A stretch of 64,000 bases of DNA. Origin: Halobaculum marinum. GTDB taxonomy: Archaea > Halobacteriota > Halobacteria > Halobacteriales > Haloferacaceae. Shown one piece after another: positions 9,171 through 19,264 of this stretch; the first letter of the stretch is position 1, and every line of letters starts with the position of its first letter. Location of the stretch: positions 1 through 64,000 of the forward strand of contig NZ_CP119991.1 in the NCBI RefSeq assembly GCF_029338555.1, given 5' to 3'. Both the position numbers and the translations under genes were made by a program. The notes under the pieces were generated by a model, which searched no databases, was not told the DNA's origin, and was given only the letters and a program-made list of their open reading frames with translations.

Positions 9171-11224
9171 CCGACGACGACACCGACGACGGCCGCATCG
9201 CACACGAACCGCACGACCCAACGACGCCGCGGATCGGCGTCTGCTACTTCCCCGAGCACTGGCCACGAGACCGGTGGGAGCGTGACGTCGAACTGATGGT
9301 CGAGGCGGGCATCGAGGTCGTCCGGATGGCCGAGTTCTCGTGGGGGCGCATCGAGCCGACTCGCGGCGAGTTCGACTTCGAGTGGCTCGACGAGGCCGTC
9401 GCGTTGCTCGGAGAGGCGGGGATCGATGTCGTCCTCTGCACCCCGACGGCGACGCCGCCGAAGTGGCTCGTCGACGAGCGCCCAGAGATCCTCCAGGAGG
9501 AGCCCGACGGGACGACGCGCGCGTTCGGGAGCCGGCGCCACTACTGCTTCAACTCCGACGCCTATCGCGAGGAGACCGAGCGTGTGGTCACGCGGATGGC
9601 CGATCACTACGCCGACAATCCGCACGTCGTCGGCTGGCAGACCGACAACGAGTACGGCTGTCACCAAACGATCCGCTGTTACTGTGACGACTGCGGCGCT
9701 GCGTTCCGCGACTGGTGTCGCGAGCGCTACGGCGACGTCGAGACGCTCAACGAGACGTGGGGGACGACGTTCTGGAGCCAACAGCACGCCGACTTTTCGG
9801 AAGTCGACCCGCCGCGCCACACGGCGACGGAGCACCATCCGTCGCGACTGCTCGACTTCGGTCGCTTCGCCAGCGACAGCGCCGTCGACTACAACCGCCT
9901 CCAGACGGGCATCCTGCGGGAGGCGAACGCCGACTGGTTCGTCACCCACAACTTCATGGGCAACTTCCCGACGCTGGACGCGTACGACGTCACGGAGTCG
10001 CTGGAGTTCGCCACGTGGGACTCGTACCCCACCGGCTTCGCCCAGGACCGCCGACTCGGCGAGTCGACACCGGAGCGACTCCGCGCGGGCGACCCAGACC
10101 AGGTGAGTCTGAACCACGACCTGTACCGCACGCCCGCCGGCTTCTGGGTGATGGAGCAGCAGCCGGGCGACATCAACTGGCCGCCGTACGCCCCCCAACC
10201 GGGCGAGGGCGCGATGCGGCTGTGGGCTCACCAGGCGGTGGCGCACGGCGCGAACACGGTGTCGTACTTCCGCTGGCGCCGCTGTCGACAGGGCCAAGAG
10301 CAGTACCACGCGGGGCTGCTCCGCCACGACGGCACCCCCGACCGCGGGTTCGAGGACGCGCGCGAGGCGGCCGCCGAGCTGGCCGAGCTGGATCTGGCTG
10401 GCGTCGACGCACCCGTCGCGCTGTTGTTCAGCTACGACGACCTCTGGGCGCTGTCCGAACAGCCACACTCACCCGAGTTCGACTACTGGCAGCTTGTCGG
10501 CCGGTTCTACCGAGCGCTGCGCGGCCGTGGCGTACAGGTCGACGTCGTGCAACCGGAGGCGGACCTCTCCGGGTACGCGGCGGTCGTCGCACCGACGCTC
10601 CACCTCGCCGACGGGGCGTTGGCCGATCACCTCGAGTCGTACCTGCACGAGGGCGGACAGCTTCTGTTCGGCCCACGGTCGGGGTATAAGCTCCCCGGCA
10701 ACCGACTCCAGCCCGACCTGGCCCCCGGCCCGTTCACGTCGCTCGTGGGCGGTCACGTCGACCAACACGAGTCCCCACCGGAGACGTTGGCGACGGAGCT
10801 CAGCTATCGCGGCGACGAGTACGAGTTCGACACCTGGGGCGAGTGGCTCGTTGCCGACGACGCGACCGTCGTCGGTCGCCACGAGAGTGGGACGGCCGAA
10901 GGCAACCCGGCGCTGTTACACCACGACGTCGGCGACGGGGCCGTGACCTACTGCGGTGTCCAGCCGGGCACGGCGCTGGCAGACGCACTCGTGTCCGACC
11001 TGTTGGGCCGAGCTGGCGTCGGCCACACAGAGCGCCTCCCGGAGACAGTTCGACTCGCGGAACGCGATGGAGTGACGTGGGTGTTGAACTTCGGCTCGGA
11101 GTCGGTGACGGTCGACGGTCCTGCCGACGCCGAGTGGATCGTCGGTGCCGAAACGGTGTCGCCGTTCGGCGTCGGCGTCGTCGAGGCGCCCGCTTCGAGT
11201 CTCGGTCTCGTCGACACCGAGTGA
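9167..11224 (+). CDS. bgaH: Beta-galactosidase, glycoside hydrolase family 42
   Basis: A cytoplasmic retaining beta-galactosidase of 685 aa, related in type to the haloarchaeal BgaH enzyme. The N-terminal barrel starts IGVCYFPEHWPRDRW. The acid/base Glu is in TDNEYG (residue 162) and the nucleophile Glu in WVMEQQPG (residue 330). A Cys cluster (YGCHQTIRCYCDDC) just after the acid/base matches the zinc site of GH42 trimers. A glutamine-amidotransferase-like trimerisation domain and a short C-terminal beta domain follow. There is no signal peptide, so substrate must be imported. It is the last gene of the operon; two overlapping hairpins follow the stop. Confidence 0.93.
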   Translation: MTDDDTDDGRIAHEPHDPTTPRIGVCYFPEHWPRDRWERDVELMVEAGIEVVRMAEFSWGRIEPTRGEFDFEWLDEAVALLGEAGIDVVLCTPTATPPKWLVDERPEILQEEPDGTTRAFGSRRHYCFNSDAYREETERVVTRMADHYADNPHVVGWQTDNEYGCHQTIRCYCDDCGAAFRDWCRERYGDVETLNETWGTTFWSQQHADFSEVDPPRHTATEHHPSRLLDFGRFASDSAVDYNRLQTGILREANADWFVTHNFMGNFPTLDAYDVTESLEFATWDSYPTGFAQDRRLGESTPERLRAGDPDQVSLNHDLYRTPAGFWVMEQQPGDINWPPYAPQPGEGAMRLWAHQAVAHGANTVSYFRWRRCRQGQEQYHAGLLRHDGTPDRGFEDAREAAAELAELDLAGVDAPVALLFSYDDLWALSEQPHSPEFDYWQLVGRFYRALRGRGVQVDVVQPEADLSGYAAVVAPTLHLADGALADHLESYLHEGGQLLFGPRSGYKLPGNRLQPDLAPGPFTSLVGGHVDQHESPPETLATELSYRGDEYEFDTWGEWLVADDATVVGRHESGTAEGNPALLHHDVGDGAVTYCGVQPGTALADALVSDLLGRAGVGHTERLPETVRLAERDGVTWVLNFGSESVTVDGPADAEWIVGAETVSPFGVGVVEAPASSLGLVDTE

Positions 11225-11566
11225 CAGTCACGCCGGCGTGAGCGCCGGGGGAGTCGGAGACTGCTGCGGGCAGGACCGACGTCACGGTCGATCCCGGGTG
11301 GATCGACCCACCCGGAGTTGTTCGGGGACGCCTGCGGCGTAGTCGCGCTGTCCACGACTCTTGTGTCGCGGCTTTCGCGACCCCGATCCTCACGACTCGC
11401 CCACGAGACAGCCATTCTCAGGGCTCTCATCGAGTACCGACGACGAGACGAGAGACACGGCCGAGTGTGTGGCGGCTCGCCCCGAAGAAGCGACCGCCTG
11501 GGTGGCCTCTATTTGCCACCTTCCGGTGTGAATAGCCATATGCCCGTTCAGTCCGTTCTGTGGTAA
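11225..11566. other. Intergenic region downstream of GH42: hairpins, then promoter of next gene
   Basis: No convincing gene. It holds a 12-bp palindrome (CACGCCGGCGTG, 11229-11240), two mutually exclusive hairpins at 11286-11315, and a TATA-like CCATATG at 11536-11542 about 27 bp before the GTG at 11567. Short reading frames here have no family features. Confidence 0.5.
11286..11315 (+). terminator. Two overlapping alternative hairpins after the galactoside operon
   Basis: Stem 1 is GGTCGATCC (11286-11294) pairing with GGATCGACC (11300-11308), 9 bp with a 5-nt loop. Stem 2 is CCGGGTGG (11294-11301) pairing with CCACCCGG (11308-11315), 8 bp with a 6-nt loop. The stems share bases, so only one can form. 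Probably transcript-end or mRNA 3' processing structure; no T-run follows. Confidence 0.4.
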
Positions 11567-12587
11567 GTGACTCGGCGACGAATTGCGTTGGTCCTGCTCG
11601 TGCTCGTGCTCGTCGTGACACCGGTGGCCGGGCACGTCCCGAGCGACCCTGGCGACAACGACAGCCGACCTTCGCAGTCACGGTGACCGACGCCGCGAAG
11701 TCGTGGTCGTACTACGACGAAATCGACGACGGCGGCGCACAGTACTATCGGATCACCGTCGACGAGGGCGAACGCCTCAAAGTGAGCGCGTTCACCCCCG
11801 ACGACGGACCGTTCACCCCATCGTTGGTCGTGATGGCCCCTGAGATCGACGGGGACGACGCTCCGCCGGGAGTCTCCGTCCCAGACGGCATGGGCGCAGT
11901 CGTGGTGGAGGGAGAACGCCCCGCGACGCCCGGGTACGAGCCGTTCGCACCGTCGGCGAACTACGAGACGGCGGCCTTCGAGCGAGCGAGCGACGGTCGG
12001 ACGACGTACCTCGTCGCGCTCTACGAACCGGCGAATCGGAGCGGTCGAGCCGGCGTCGCCATCGGCTACCAGGAGTCGTTCACCCCCGCCGAGTACGCCA
12101 CCGTACCGTTCAGCCTCGTGGACAATCGCCTGTGGGAGGGCAGCCGCTCGCCCTCGCCCTCGGACCGTTCGTCCTCGCGGTCGTCGGTGGCGTCGGCGTG
12201 TTCGCTCGGCGCCGTCGGCACACGAGCGGGAAGCCGGTCGCCGAGTCCCTCCTGCTCGGTGGCGGCCTCCTCGTGCTCGCCAGCGGCGTGAACACGCTGG
12301 TCCAGACCGGGCTGACGCTGGCGGCGACGGGACCGACCGCCGGGGCGCTCGTGACGGCGGCGTACATCGTCGTGCCCGCGATCTGTGGTGGCTGGGCGAT
12401 CCGTGTCGCCGGACGGTCGCAGGGGCGGTTCGACGCCCGGACGCGGGTCGGACTCGCCGTGGCCGGTCTCGCGGCGCTGGTCACCTGGGCCGGGTTCCTC
12501 GTCGGCCCGGTGCTCCTCATCGCCGCCGCCGTCGCACCGGCTCGGTTCCTCGAAGCGTCGCCGACGGAATGGCTCGCTGACCGCTAG
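11567..12587 (+). pseudogene. Secreted-domain membrane protein of unknown function, two frameshifts
   Basis: When repaired (about 340 aa) it has a signal peptide reading TRRRIALVLLVLVLVVTPVAG from a leaderless GTG at 11567, and an exported beta-rich domain of about 160 aa (SWSYYDEIDDGGAQYYRITV). A membrane segment starting PLALALGPFVLAVVGGVGVF is followed by RRRR and about three more hydrophobic segments. The first break lies between 11655 and 11672. The second (about 12137) is repaired by one G (GAGGG to GAGGGG). The order exported domain then helices resembles haloarchaeal sensor-like membrane proteins, but no family is recognised and no function is assigned. Confidence 0.6.
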
Positions 12588-12704
12588 CTCAGCGTTCAGC
12601 TGGACGGCGAACGTCTGACCGGACGAGCGACATGACACGTCGTGACGATGACAGACAACCGACGTGACAGTACGGTTAGTTCGTCGCGTCGACTGGGATC
12701 AGGC

Positions 12705-12839
12705 ATGGCCCACCGCGACGCGGACGTCGACGACCGACCGTTCGAGTGCGACCTCTGCGAGGACGAGTTCGAGACGCGCGAGGAACTGCAGGACCACGTC
12801 TGGGAGGTGCACGAGATGGACGGCGACATCACGACGTAG
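12705..12839 (+). CDS. Small single C2H2 zinc-finger protein
   Basis: A 44-aa protein whose core is one classical finger: FECDLCEDEF then 12 residues between the second Cys and the first His, ending DHVWEVH (C-x2-C-x12-H-x4-H). Haloarchaea encode many such micro zinc-finger proteins; their roles are largely unknown, with some affecting stress and biofilm phenotypes (family knowledge). Upstream in-frame starts at 12642 (GTG) and 12648 (ATG) would add a Ser/Arg-rich tail of about 20 residues. The shorter start keeps the acidic leader MAHRDADVDD and is preferred, but not proven. Confidence 0.6.
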   Translation: MAHRDADVDDRPFECDLCEDEFETREELQDHVWEVHEMDGDITT

Positions 12840-12896
12840 CGGTCGTGCTCCACCGATCGGTCTCGACGGAGAGTGATTCGCAGGCGCCGAAGCGAG

Positions 12897-13934
12897 TCAC
12901 AGCGCTGGATGCGCGGCCGCGGAGAGCACGTGTGTTCCGTCGTCGCGACTGTCGAGGTGCACGTCGCTCCCGAACGCCTCCAGGACCGCGCGGTTCGTTC
13001 GGACGTGGTCGGTCACGGCTGGAATCCGAACGCGCCCGCCGGCGAGCGCGAGGAACAGCATCAGTTGGTCGGCCATGAACCGGTCGACCGGTGCCGTCGC
13101 GTCCCGAAACTCGAAGACCTGTTCGACGGCGTCGTCGGCCACCTGTTCGGACGACCGACCGCGCTCGCCGAGGGCACTGAACCCGGCGACGGCGTCGCGA
13201 GTACCCACACGGAGGAGGAGCGACGATCCGGTCGACCGGCTGCGGACGTACTCCACCGCACCGGTCGTCGTTCGGAGGCCCGCCTCCGTCAACTGCGCTC
13301 GCGCGCGGTCCGCCTGTCGCTGTGCGACCCGCGCGTCGCGCAGTGACTCGGTGGCCTTCGAGTAGATGTCGACGCGGTCGATCGCGCCCCGGTGTTCGAG
13401 CGTGAGCGGCGACACCGACGACGGGCGCGTCTGAAGGACGGCCTTGCCGTCGCCGGCGGGGTAGAAGCCGGTCCGCTTGACCTCCACGTCTGCCTCCACC
13501 CCCCACGTCGCCAACAGCGGGAGTTTGACCAGTTGCTGGTAGGCGACGGTCGGCGACCACTTCACGTCCGTCCCGCCTGTAGCCGTCACTCGAAGCGGGA
13601 CGGCCGAGAACGCGCCTATCGGGAGGACGGTGTCGAACAGCAGCGGGATGCTTCCGGCAGTGCCGATAGCCGCGTCGAGCGGCGTCTCGCGGGCGTCTCC
13701 GGGCTCGAAGCGCAGGGTATCGGACTCGAGTTCCGCACCCGACACCGTCCCGTCACACAACTCCGTGACGACCTCGACCGCCGTGAGGTGTTGCGGTTTG
13801 AGGCCGGGAGTCGGCCGGTTCCCCCGGATGTGCTCGATCCGGAACGGTCGTTCGAGGATGACCGAAAGGCTCAACGCCGTTCTGAGCACTTGGCCGCCCC
13901 CGTCGCGCCCGTCGATGGTAATCACGGCCGACAC
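12897..13934 (-). CDS. rtcA: RNA 3'-terminal phosphate cyclase
   Basis: Converts RNA 3'-phosphate ends to 2',3'-cyclic phosphates using ATP. The 345-aa protein starts ITIDGRDGGGQVLRTALSLS, the canonical RtcA N-terminus. The family block GNRPTPGLKPQHLTAVEVV follows, then the conserved FYPAGDGKAV region and a C-terminal half with DRFMADQLMLFLALAGG. The adenylated His expected near the C-terminus lies in a region ending TDHVRTNRAVLEAFG. The start is taken at the GTG giving VSAVITIDG; a GTG at 13946 and an ATG near 14027 are upstream alternatives with non-conserved extra sequence. The RNA ligase RtcB lies 38 kb away in the same window. Confidence 0.9.
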   Translation of the reverse strand: MSAVITIDGRDGGGQVLRTALSLSVILERPFRIEHIRGNRPTPGLKPQHLTAVEVVTELCDGTVSGAELESDTLRFEPGDARETPLDAAIGTAGSIPLLFDTVLPIGAFSAVPLRVTATGGTDVKWSPTVAYQQLVKLPLLATWGVEADVEVKRTGFYPAGDGKAVLQTRPSSVSPLTLEHRGAIDRVDIYSKATESLRDARVAQRQADRARAQLTEAGLRTTTGAVEYVRSRSTGSSLLLRVGTRDAVAGFSALGERGRSSEQVADDAVEQVFEFRDATAPVDRFMADQLMLFLALAGGRVRIPAVTDHVRTNRAVLEAFGSDVHLDSRDDGTHVLSAAAHPAL

Positions 13935-14391
13935 GTCGCTGGACACCCGCTTCGTCTTGGTGGTCGGCGATGCGACTCGTCGTCGAGGCAAAGCGCCGCC
14001 GCCAGCTCGATGGCACCGCGAACGCACGAGCCAGTGGACCGCACGCGCAAGCCCGTACCGGGGCGAACCGACTCCGAGTACCTCGTTTTAGTCGACCGAC
14101 ACCCCACCCGCTCTGCCGGCTTTCGCTGAGCAACGGACCACCAAGTCGAAGCCATCTCTGAGCGCGTTCGGAGGAACCGGCCAGTGTCACGCCGAATCGT
14201 GGCCGTAGCTGAGACCGACTACGAAGCAACAGTCAACTCGGCACTCGGCGAGCGTGCTGATATTGTCATGATCTACTGTCAGGATCTGCCGGTGCGAGCC
14301 GACTCCGGCGGCGGGCGGGTGGGCAGGAACCGAGAGCGCGGACCCGAGATGGACGACCGGGTCGTTCGGTGGACACACGTGGGATCCGACG
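13935..14391. other. Intergenic region between rtcA and the surface protein
   Basis: About 450 bases with no supportable gene. A small reading frame at 14184-14411 has no recognisable features. An AT-richer patch near 14258-14280 (GCTGATATTGTCATGATC) is the only plausible promoter-like element before the surface protein gene. Confidence 0.4.
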
Positions 14392-17300
14392 ATGGTGACG
14401 GAACCGCGTGAACGACGGGGACGGCGTGAACGGCGTGGACGGCGTAGCGGGCGCTGGGTGGTGCGGCGGGTGTCCATCGTCGTCGTCGCAGCCCTCGTCG
14501 TCACGAGTACGATGGTGGTCGCAAGTGCCGCGGCGACCCAAGGCGACAGCGTCGGTGTCGGCGGTCCAGCGACCTCCGCCGTGCAGGAGTCCGGATCCCT
14601 AGGCGTGCTCGGGCCGGCGCCCGACGTCGGGACGGACACGAGTCGCCTCCAGCAGTCGCACCGTGACGCCGCCGAACGAGGGGTCGAGGAGGGTGCTCAG
14701 TTGGCCCAACAGCAGGGAGCGTCGGTGACGCAAGCACAGATCCAAGCGGCTACGGACGCCGTCACTGCGCGCGTGGACCGGCACCCGCGAGCGAGCGCCG
14801 AGCAGGTCAGGCGCGCCGCGCGAGGGGCGGCACACGGCGCGCTCGTACAGGCCCAGTCCGCGAACGTGACGCAGATTCAGGTGGCGGTCGCGGGCGCGTT
14901 CGACGGCACACTCAGCCAGTCACAGTCGGCGACCGCCACACAGCTTCAGGGTGCGGCGTACGGCGCGGCCCACGGCGCACTCGCGCAGGCCCAGCGCGTC
15001 TCGACGACGCAGGTGCAGTTCGCCGCGGCGGGTGCCGCCGCCGGCGCGGCGAGGGGCGCGGCCAAGCGCGACGTCACCGACGTCTCAAAGGTGCAGGAAG
15101 CCGCCCAGGGTGGTGCGTACGGGGCACTCGAACGACCCGGGGCGTCCGAGAAGGTCCGCGGCGCCGCCCGTGGCGGCGCCGAGGGATCGCTCGAACAGCG
15201 CCAACAGGCGACCGTGAAACAGATCCAGGTGGCGGCGCTCGGCGGTGCGAAGGGCGCCGTCTCGCAGAGCCAGCGCGCGACGGTGACGCAGGTCCAAGCC
15301 GCCGCTCACGGGGGCGCCGCGGGTGCCATCTCGCAGAGTCAGACGGTTAGCATCGAGCAGATCCAGATCGCTGCGGCGGGCGCGGCGGCGGGCGCGCTCT
15401 CACAGAGTCAGTCGGCGAGCGTGACGCAGATCCAGTCGGCGGCGAGGGGTGCCTGCGAGGGCGTCCTCGGCGAGGTGACACAGGTACAGGTCGTCAACGT
15501 CGTCCAGATCCAAGTGATCGTCCAGGTCGCGGCGGCAGAGACGACGAAGAAGGCGGTGCGGGACAACGAGAAGCGCCCGACGAAGATCGTCAACGACGGG
15601 CGCAAGAAGGGCAAGGACAAATACAAGTCGTCCGGTGATCGCGACCGCGACGGCCTCTCGGACGATCAAGAGCGCCTCATTAGCACTGACCCGCGCGACG
15701 TCGACACCGACGGCGACGACCTCAACGACGGCACCGAGGTGCTCGTCGAGGGGACCGACCCGCTCGACCGGGACACCGACGACGACGGCCTCGACGACGG
15801 CGACGAGGTCGAACTCGGCACCGACCCGACGCGGGCGGACACCGACCGCGACGGTATCGACGACGGCGACGAGGTTGACGACGGGAGCGACCCGCTGGAC
15901 CCCAACGACCCGGACGAGACCGACGCCGACCGCGACGGCCTGACGCTGGCCCAAGAGCGCGCGCTCGGCACCGACCCGGAGGACGAGGACACCGACGGCG
16001 ACGGCCTCGACGATGGCACCGAAGTCGACGCCTACGACTCGAACCCGCTCGCCGTCGACACCGACCGCGACGGCCTCGACGACGGTGAGGAGGTCGACCT
16101 CGGCACCGACCCGACCCTCGCGGACACCGACGGCGACGGCCTCACCGACGCCGCCGAGGTCGAACGCGGCACCGACCCGACAGATCCGGACGACCCCGCG
16201 CCACCGGACCCCGACGGTGACGGACTCGGGACCGCCCAAGAGGAACTAATCGAGACCGACCCCGAGAACGCCGACACGGACGGCGACGAGTTGGACGACG
16301 GTGACGAGGTGACCGTCTGGTTCACCGACCCGCTCGACCCCGACACGGACGGTGACTCGATCCCGGACGGTGTCGAGGTGCAAGAGGGGTCCGACCCGCT
16401 CGACATCAACGACCCGACACCGATCGACACCGACGGCGACGGCCTCTCCGACGACACGGAGGAGACGCTCGGCACGAACGTGACCGACCCCGACACCGAC
16501 CGCGACGGCTTCCTCGACGGGACGGAGGTCGACGACGGGACCGACCCGCTCGACCCGGACGACCCGCCGCGAGTCGAGTCGCTCGGGGTCGCCAGCGCCT
16601 GCGAGAACCTCACGGTCACCAACCCGAACAACGTGCCCGTGACGGTGACCGTCGACGGCCCGAACGGCACCGACCAGTTCGGTGTCGCGGCGGGCGAGAC
16701 GAGACGACTCGCGCAGGGCCCGGGCGACTACGTGCTGACGGCGAGTACGGGCGACGGGACGGCAGTCCCGCTCGGTACGGAGAACGAGTCCGAGGTCGCC
16801 GTGACGGTCGAGTCGTGTCCGACGGTCAGCGAGAGCCTCACGGCGGTCGTGGGCGAGGACAACGTCTCCGTGACGAACCCGAACGACGCGCCAGTCGTCG
16901 TGGCCGCGACCAACGAGACCGGCGTCGTCCAGAACGAGACCGTAGCGGCGGGCGACACGACGACGCTCCAGTTCGCCCCCGGCACCTACACGCTCACGGC
17001 ACAGACCGACGCTGGTGATCCGGTTCCGATCAACGGCGAGCCGTCGCTGTCCGTCTCCGTCGCGGCACCGGTCGGACAGGCGTCGCTCACCGCGACTGTG
17101 GACAACGCCACGCTGACGGTGTCGAACCCGTCGACGGCGAACGCGACGGTGAGCCTCGCCAACGAGTCAGGCGTACTCGAATCGTTCGAGGTGGCCGCGG
17201 GCGGAACTGCGACACGAGACGCTCTGGTGCCCGGCAACTACACGCTGACCGCGACCGGCGAGGGGGGCGAGACGGCGCTCATCGACGGTGCGGAGTCCGT

Positions 17301-18411
17301 CTCGTTCACCGTCGAGGCCCCCGAGTCGCCCACGACGGCGGAGTTGGCGTCGCTCGTCGGGACCGTCGAGGGTCAGTCGCTGCTGGTCGAGAACCCCAAT
17401 TCGGTCGACGTGACGGTCGAGGCGACCAACGAGACGGGAGCCTCCCGTGTGCTGACCGTGCCGGCAACGTCGACCGAGTCGCTGGTCGACCTCGAACCGG
17501 GCGACTGGAATGCGACGGCGACGACGGAGAACGGGCAACCCGTCCCGATCAACGACAGCGACGTGTACGCGTTCACCGTCGAGCCCCCCGAGCCACCGCT
17601 GACGTCGCTCCTCGTCGTCGTCGACACCGCCGAGTTCAGCGTGGAGAACCCCAACCCGGTCGGCGTCTCGGTGACCGTGACCAACGACTCTGGACCAGTC
17701 GTGCTCGCGGCAGTGGGTCCCGACGAGAACGTCACCGTCGACGGCCTCACACCGGGCAACTACAGCCTGAACGCGACGACCGACGACGGACGGGATGTCG
17801 CGCTCAACGGCAACGACACGCTCGTGATTACCCTCGAAGCGGCCGCCACATCGACGGCCACGTCGACCACGACGCCCACGGCAACCCCGACAGGTACCCC
17901 AACGGGCACCGCTTCTCCGACGGCCACCGCGACTCCGACAGCCACAACCACTCCGACGGCCACCGCTACTGCCACGACGACGCCGACACCAACGCCCACG
18001 GCCACCGTGACGCCGACGGCGACCCCGACGCAAACGCCGACCGCAACCCTGCCACCCACCGCGACTCAAACTGCAACGGCTACCCAGCCGCCCACGACCA
18101 CGGCGACGCCGGCACCGTTCGTGATCCCGCCAGCCAGGCCGGGGTCACCCACGGCGACGCCGACGGGGCCGACGACCACCGCGTTCCCGACCGTGACGGC
18201 GACCGCCTCCCCGACGTCCACGGCGGACGTGACTCAGATGACGTTCACGACAACCACTCCTAACGTCACCGCGACCGGGAACAGGTCACTCACACCGGTC
18301 GCGTCGCTCGCTGCGCCAGTCGACGACGGAGGGCGGCTGTTCGTCTGGGGGGCGAACCTCTCGCTGATCGGGCTGTTGGGGCTGCTACTGGTTCGAACCC
18401 ATCACCGGTAG
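14392..18411 (+). CDS. Large modular cell-surface protein (repeat domain, Ca-type stalk, five beta domains, Thr/Pro stem, C-terminal anchor)
   Basis: 1,339 aa. A basic N-terminus and hydrophobic segment ([20 protein letters not shown]) form a signal peptide. Residues about 100-385 carry tandem repeats with a clear 23-residue period, typified by [18 protein letters not shown], rich in Gln, Ala and Gly. Residues about 416-725 hold some ten DxDxDG-type repeats with the [11 protein letters not shown] pattern (thrombospondin-3-like, calcium binding). Residues about 727-1150 are five tandem beta domains of 80-85 aa, each with a VxNPN strand and a GxYTLTA strand. A Thr/Pro stem (about 1153-1290) and a final helix ([13 protein letters not shown]) followed by RTHHR anchor it. 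No archaeosortase PGF motif is seen. Adhesion or matrix formation is inferred from architecture only. Confidence 0.85.
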   Translation: MVTEPRERRGRRERRGRRSGRWVVRRVSIVVVAALVVTSTMVVASAAATQGDSVGVGGPATSAVQESGSLGVLGPAPDVGTDTSRLQQSHRDAAERGVEEGAQLAQQQGASVTQAQIQAATDAVTARVDRHPRASAEQVRRAARGAAHGALVQAQSANVTQIQVAVAGAFDGTLSQSQSATATQLQGAAYGAAHGALAQAQRVSTTQVQFAAAGAAAGAARGAAKRDVTDVSKVQEAAQGGAYGALERPGASEKVRGAARGGAEGSLEQRQQATVKQIQVAALGGAKGAVSQSQRATVTQVQAAAHGGAAGAISQSQTVSIEQIQIAAAGAAAGALSQSQSASVTQIQSAARGACEGVLGEVTQVQVVNVVQIQVIVQVAAAETTKKAVRDNEKRPTKIVNDGRKKGKDKYKSSGDRDRDGLSDDQERLISTDPRDVDTDGDDLNDGTEVLVEGTDPLDRDTDDDGLDDGDEVELGTDPTRADTDRDGIDDGDEVDDGSDPLDPNDPDETDADRDGLTLAQERALGTDPEDEDTDGDGLDDGTEVDAYDSNPLAVDTDRDGLDDGEEVDLGTDPTLADTDGDGLTDAAEVERGTDPTDPDDPAPPDPDGDGLGTAQEELIETDPENADTDGDELDDGDEVTVWFTDPLDPDTDGDSIPDGVEVQEGSDPLDINDPTPIDTDGDGLSDDTEETLGTNVTDPDTDRDGFLDGTEVDDGTDPLDPDDPPRVESLGVASACENLTVTNPNNVPVTVTVDGPNGTDQFGVAAGETRRLAQGPGDYVLTASTGDGTAVPLGTENESEVAVTVESCPTVSESLTAVVGEDNVSVTNPNDAPVVVAATNETGVVQNETVAAGDTTTLQFAPGTYTLTAQTDAGDPVPINGEPSLSVSVAAPVGQASLTATVDNATLTVSNPSTANATVSLANESGVLESFEVAAGGTATRDALVPGNYTLTATGEGGETALIDGAESVSFTVEAPESPTTAELASLVGTVEGQSLLVENPNSVDVTVEATNETGASRVLTVPATSTESLVDLEPGDWNATATTENGQPVPINDSDVYAFTVEPPEPPLTSLLVVVDTAEFSVENPNPVGVSVTVTNDSGPVVLAAVGPDENVTVDGLTPGNYSLNATTDDGRDVALNGNDTLVITLEAAATSTATSTTTPTATPTGTPTGTASPTATATPTATTTPTATATATTTPTPTPTATVTPTATPTQTPTATLPPTATQTATATQPPTTTATPAPFVIPPARPGSPTATPTGPTTTAFPTVTATASPTSTADVTQMTFTTTTPNVTATGNRSLTPVASLAAPVDDGGRLFVWGANLSLIGLLGLLLVRTHHR

Positions 18412-18446
18412 CGCCTCCGAACGAGGGTCGACGCCGTCCAGCGACC

Positions 18447-18461
18447 CGCCGACGGTCGGCG
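18447..18461. terminator. Palindromic bidirectional terminator candidate
   Basis: CGCCGAC-G-GTCGGCG, a perfect dyad in the 55-bp gap between two converging genes (surface protein and oxidase subunit III). The location suggests transcript-end function for one or both. Confidence 0.4.
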
Positions 18462-18466
18462 AGCGG

Positions 18467-19264
18467 TCACCCGACGACGGCACCGACGTACAACACCGCG
18501 ACCAGGAAGATCCAAACGCCGTCGACGAAGTGCCAGTACAGCGAAACCGTCCGGACGGCGGTGTCGTTCCCCTCGGAGTACGCGCCGCGAAGCGACCGCA
18601 CGAACACGAGTGCGAGCATGACGACGCCCAGCGTCACGTGCAACCCGTGCAGTCCAGTCAGTCCGTAGAAGGCGCTCGCGAACACGCCGTCAGAGAGCGT
18701 GAACGACTCCGCGGTGACGAACTCGAAGTACTCGTACGCCTGTCCCGCGACGAAGACGGCCCCGAGAGCTACCGTCGTTCCCAACAGCCCGAGGAACCGG
18801 CTACGGTTCCCGGACTCCAGCGCGTCGTGCGCGAAGTGGACCGTCACACTGCTCGCGACGAGGACGACCGTGTTCACGAGCACGAGCGACCCGAGCAACG
18901 GGGGCAACTCCGACGGCGGCCACGTCCCCGAGCGGACGAACGCGTAGTAGACGAACCCCGCGGCGAACGTCGCCAGGTCCGAGAGGAGAAACAGCCACAT
19001 CCCGCCGACGTACAACTGCGAGCGACTCCCCGCCTCGCCGGCGAAGAACGCCTCCCGTGCCCACCCGGCGAGACCGCCCACGACCACGACGACGCCGATA
19101 CCGGCGACGACCAGTAGCGGCGTCCGGGGAAGCGCGTCACCCACGGCCATCGCACCGCCGGCGCCGAGATACAGCGCCGCCGCGCCGACCGCTGCGACGA
19201 TGGGCCACCTGCTCGTGTGCTCCGCCGCGTCGTGGTCCGCGGCGGCGGCGTCGGTCCCGTCCAT
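18467..19264 (-). CDS. coxC: Heme-copper oxidase (cytochrome c/quinol oxidase) subunit III
   Basis: A 265-aa polytopic membrane protein of the terminal oxidase complex. Seven hydrophobic segments are visible. Family blocks include GMWLFLLSDLATFAAGF, GQAYEYFEF, FYGLTGLHGLHVTLGVVML and SLYWHFVDGVWIFLVAVLYV. The last two carry the conserved His and Glu/Asp residues of subunit III. The N-terminus is a short acidic cytoplasmic tail. The ATG at 19264 begins MDGTDAAAADHDAAEH. No other oxidase subunit gene is adjacent, which is somewhat unusual, so it probably partners with subunits encoded elsewhere. Confidence 0.92.
   Translation of the reverse strand: MDGTDAAAADHDAAEHTSRWPIVAAVGAAALYLGAGGAMAVGDALPRTPLLVVAGIGVVVVVGGLAGWAREAFFAGEAGSRSQLYVGGMWLFLLSDLATFAAGFVYYAFVRSGTWPPSELPPLLGSLVLVNTVVLVASSVTVHFAHDALESGNRSRFLGLLGTTVALGAVFVAGQAYEYFEFVTAESFTLSDGVFASAFYGLTGLHGLHVTLGVVMLALVFVRSLRGAYSEGNDTAVRTVSLYWHFVDGVWIFLVAVLYVGAVVG

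Noticed and set aside
11318-11566. Small open frame after GH42
   Set aside because: No family features and it overlaps the promoter of the next gene.
14184-14411. Small open frame before the surface protein
   Set aside because: No conserved motif, no convincing start.
17860-18240. CRISPR-like or minisatellite repeat
   Set aside because: The repeats encode a Thr/Pro stem (TATPTATPT-type) with degenerate codons; no uniform repeat-spacer pattern.
18386-18401. TRNA T-loop-like GGTTCGAACCC
   Set aside because: It lies in the coding sequence for the C-terminal LLVRTHHR of the surface protein and no acceptor, D or anticodon arms are present.
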